DNA of 7,573 nt from Methanomicrobiales archaeon. Lineage in GTDB: Archaea; Halobacteriota; Methanomicrobia; Methanomicrobiales; Methanoculleaceae. Location of the stretch: positions 1-7,573 of the forward strand of contig JAAZID010000275.1 of assembly GCA_012510295.1 (NCBI GenBank). The letters run 5' to 3'. The notes beneath the pieces were generated by a model, which was not told the origin of the DNA, made no database searches, and saw nothing but the letters and a program-made list of their open reading frames with translations. Of this stretch, positions 7,168 to 7,573 are shown one piece after another. Each line of letters begins with the position of its first letter. Position 1 is the stretch's first letter. Position numbers and translations under genes: made by a program.

Positions 7168-7573
7168 TCCATACGACGAGATGTTTCGGAACATTGCGCG
7201 GCTGATGGAGAAGATCTTAAGCGATATGCCGCTCCAGGATCCGAGGATCATCGGGTTTACCATCATCAGCGGACCACCTGATGCTGCACCTGATTTTGAC
7301 CCACCCGGAAGGGACGGGGACGAAGAAGGCGCGTTTGAGGTGATCGAAGGGGATGACTGCATCTACATCACCGCCGTGGTGAACACCCGGGCCGAGGGCG
7401 CTCCCTACGTCACGTTCCAGAACGAATCCGTGACCCTCTGCACAGGGGGGGATGCGGAGACGGTCATCGATCTCGACTGCGAGATCGATGTTCTACATAG
7501 TTACTACAATGTGCAACACGGCGTGATCGATGCCGTATGCCGGAAGAAAGGCACACCCGGTGGGATCACCCGG
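7157..7573 (+). CDS. Hsp20/alpha-crystallin-like protein (runs off window)
   Basis: An ATG at 7157, inside the end of the regulator gene, opens a frame of 139 codons with no stop before the window edge. The N-terminal part, MANNPYDEMFRNIARLMEKIL, is a predicted amphipathic helix. A proline- and acid-rich linker follows (about 40-62). From about residue 63 there is a beta-rich region, with FEVIEGDDCIYITAVVN, then VTFQNESVTLCTG, then VIDLDCEIDVLHSYYNVQHGVIDAVCRKKG. Its order and spacing resemble the alpha-crystallin domain, where the final strand usually reads AxxxNGVL; here it is SYYNVQHGVI, so the motif is degenerate. It is probably a small heat-shock chaperone or GvpH-like relative, and little seems to be missing at the C-terminus. 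The 11-nt overlap with the regulator suggests coupled translation. The family call is moderate; the frame itself is well supported by context. Confidence 0.72.
   Translation, partial: MANNPYDEMFRNIARLMEKILSDMPLQDPRIIGFTIISGPPDAAPDFDPPGRDGDEEGAFEVIEGDDCIYITAVVNTRAEGAPYVTFQNESVTLCTGGDAETVIDLDCEIDVLHSYYNVQHGVIDAVCRKKGTPGGITR

Noticed and set aside
7063..7362. 99-codon minus-strand open frame across the regulator/Hsp20 junction
   Set aside because: Ser-rich shadow translation without homology clues. The plus-strand pair is supported by domain content and coupled starts.
7445..7451. Run of seven Gs in the Hsp20-like gene as a frameshift site
   Set aside because: The frame remains open and keeps Hsp20-like sequence on both sides of the run, so there is no sign of a shift or programmed slippage.
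1..7573. Mobile element, CRISPR array, tRNA or rRNA gene
   Set aside because: I saw no transposase or integrase motifs, no regularly spaced repeats, and no tRNA- or rRNA-like sequence by eye on either strand.

Overview
The window looks like a stretch of chromosome from a methanogenic archaeon. The family set and GC-rich codon use suggest Methanomicrobiales, perhaps a Methanoculleus-like organism. The main evidence is an intact methanofuran biosynthesis gene (mfnB), an archaeal-type ValS rich in CxxC motifs, a HisA-like protein of the type found in methanogens, a Phr-like winged-helix regulator beside an Hsp20-like gene, and TATA-like promoters sitting so close to start codons that the mRNAs would be nearly leaderless. 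The genus is inference; no rRNA is present.

Layout. At 1-298 (minus) is the start of a multi-pass membrane protein that leaves the window. A 166-bp divergent intergenic region follows, with two adjacent perfect palindromes and a TATA-like box for valS (465-3053, plus). valS converges on tmk (3010-3627, minus), and their 3' ends overlap by 44 nt. tmk lies downstream of a HisA-like TIM-barrel gene (3621-4301, minus) and overlaps it by 7 nt (GTGTTGA), so the two probably form a coupled operon. Only 44 bp separate the HisA-like gene from the divergent mfnB (4346-5035, plus). mfnB is followed after 3 bp by guaB (5039-6505, plus). After a 38-bp gap holding a T-run/TATA element and a small inverted repeat, a second operon begins: an ArsR/Phr-like regulator (6544-7167) overlapping by 11 nt an Hsp20-like gene (7157 to the window end, open).

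How the genes relate. valS, tmk and guaB are housekeeping genes for tRNA charging, dTTP supply and GMP supply. mfnB makes the furan precursor of methanofuran, the first C1 carrier of methanogenesis from CO2. The HisA-like gene keeps the acidic residues of the HisA/HisF barrel, but its substrate is unknown; its position back-to-back with mfnB hints at coenzyme or nucleotide-related metabolism. The regulator/Hsp20 pair resembles the heat-shock logic known for Pyrococcus Phr, with a different C-terminal half in the regulator and a possible operator at its own predicted transcription start. I found no mobile element, CRISPR array, tRNA or rRNA. Most of the window is conserved core genome. The less ordinary parts are the regulator/Hsp20 module and the HisA-like gene.
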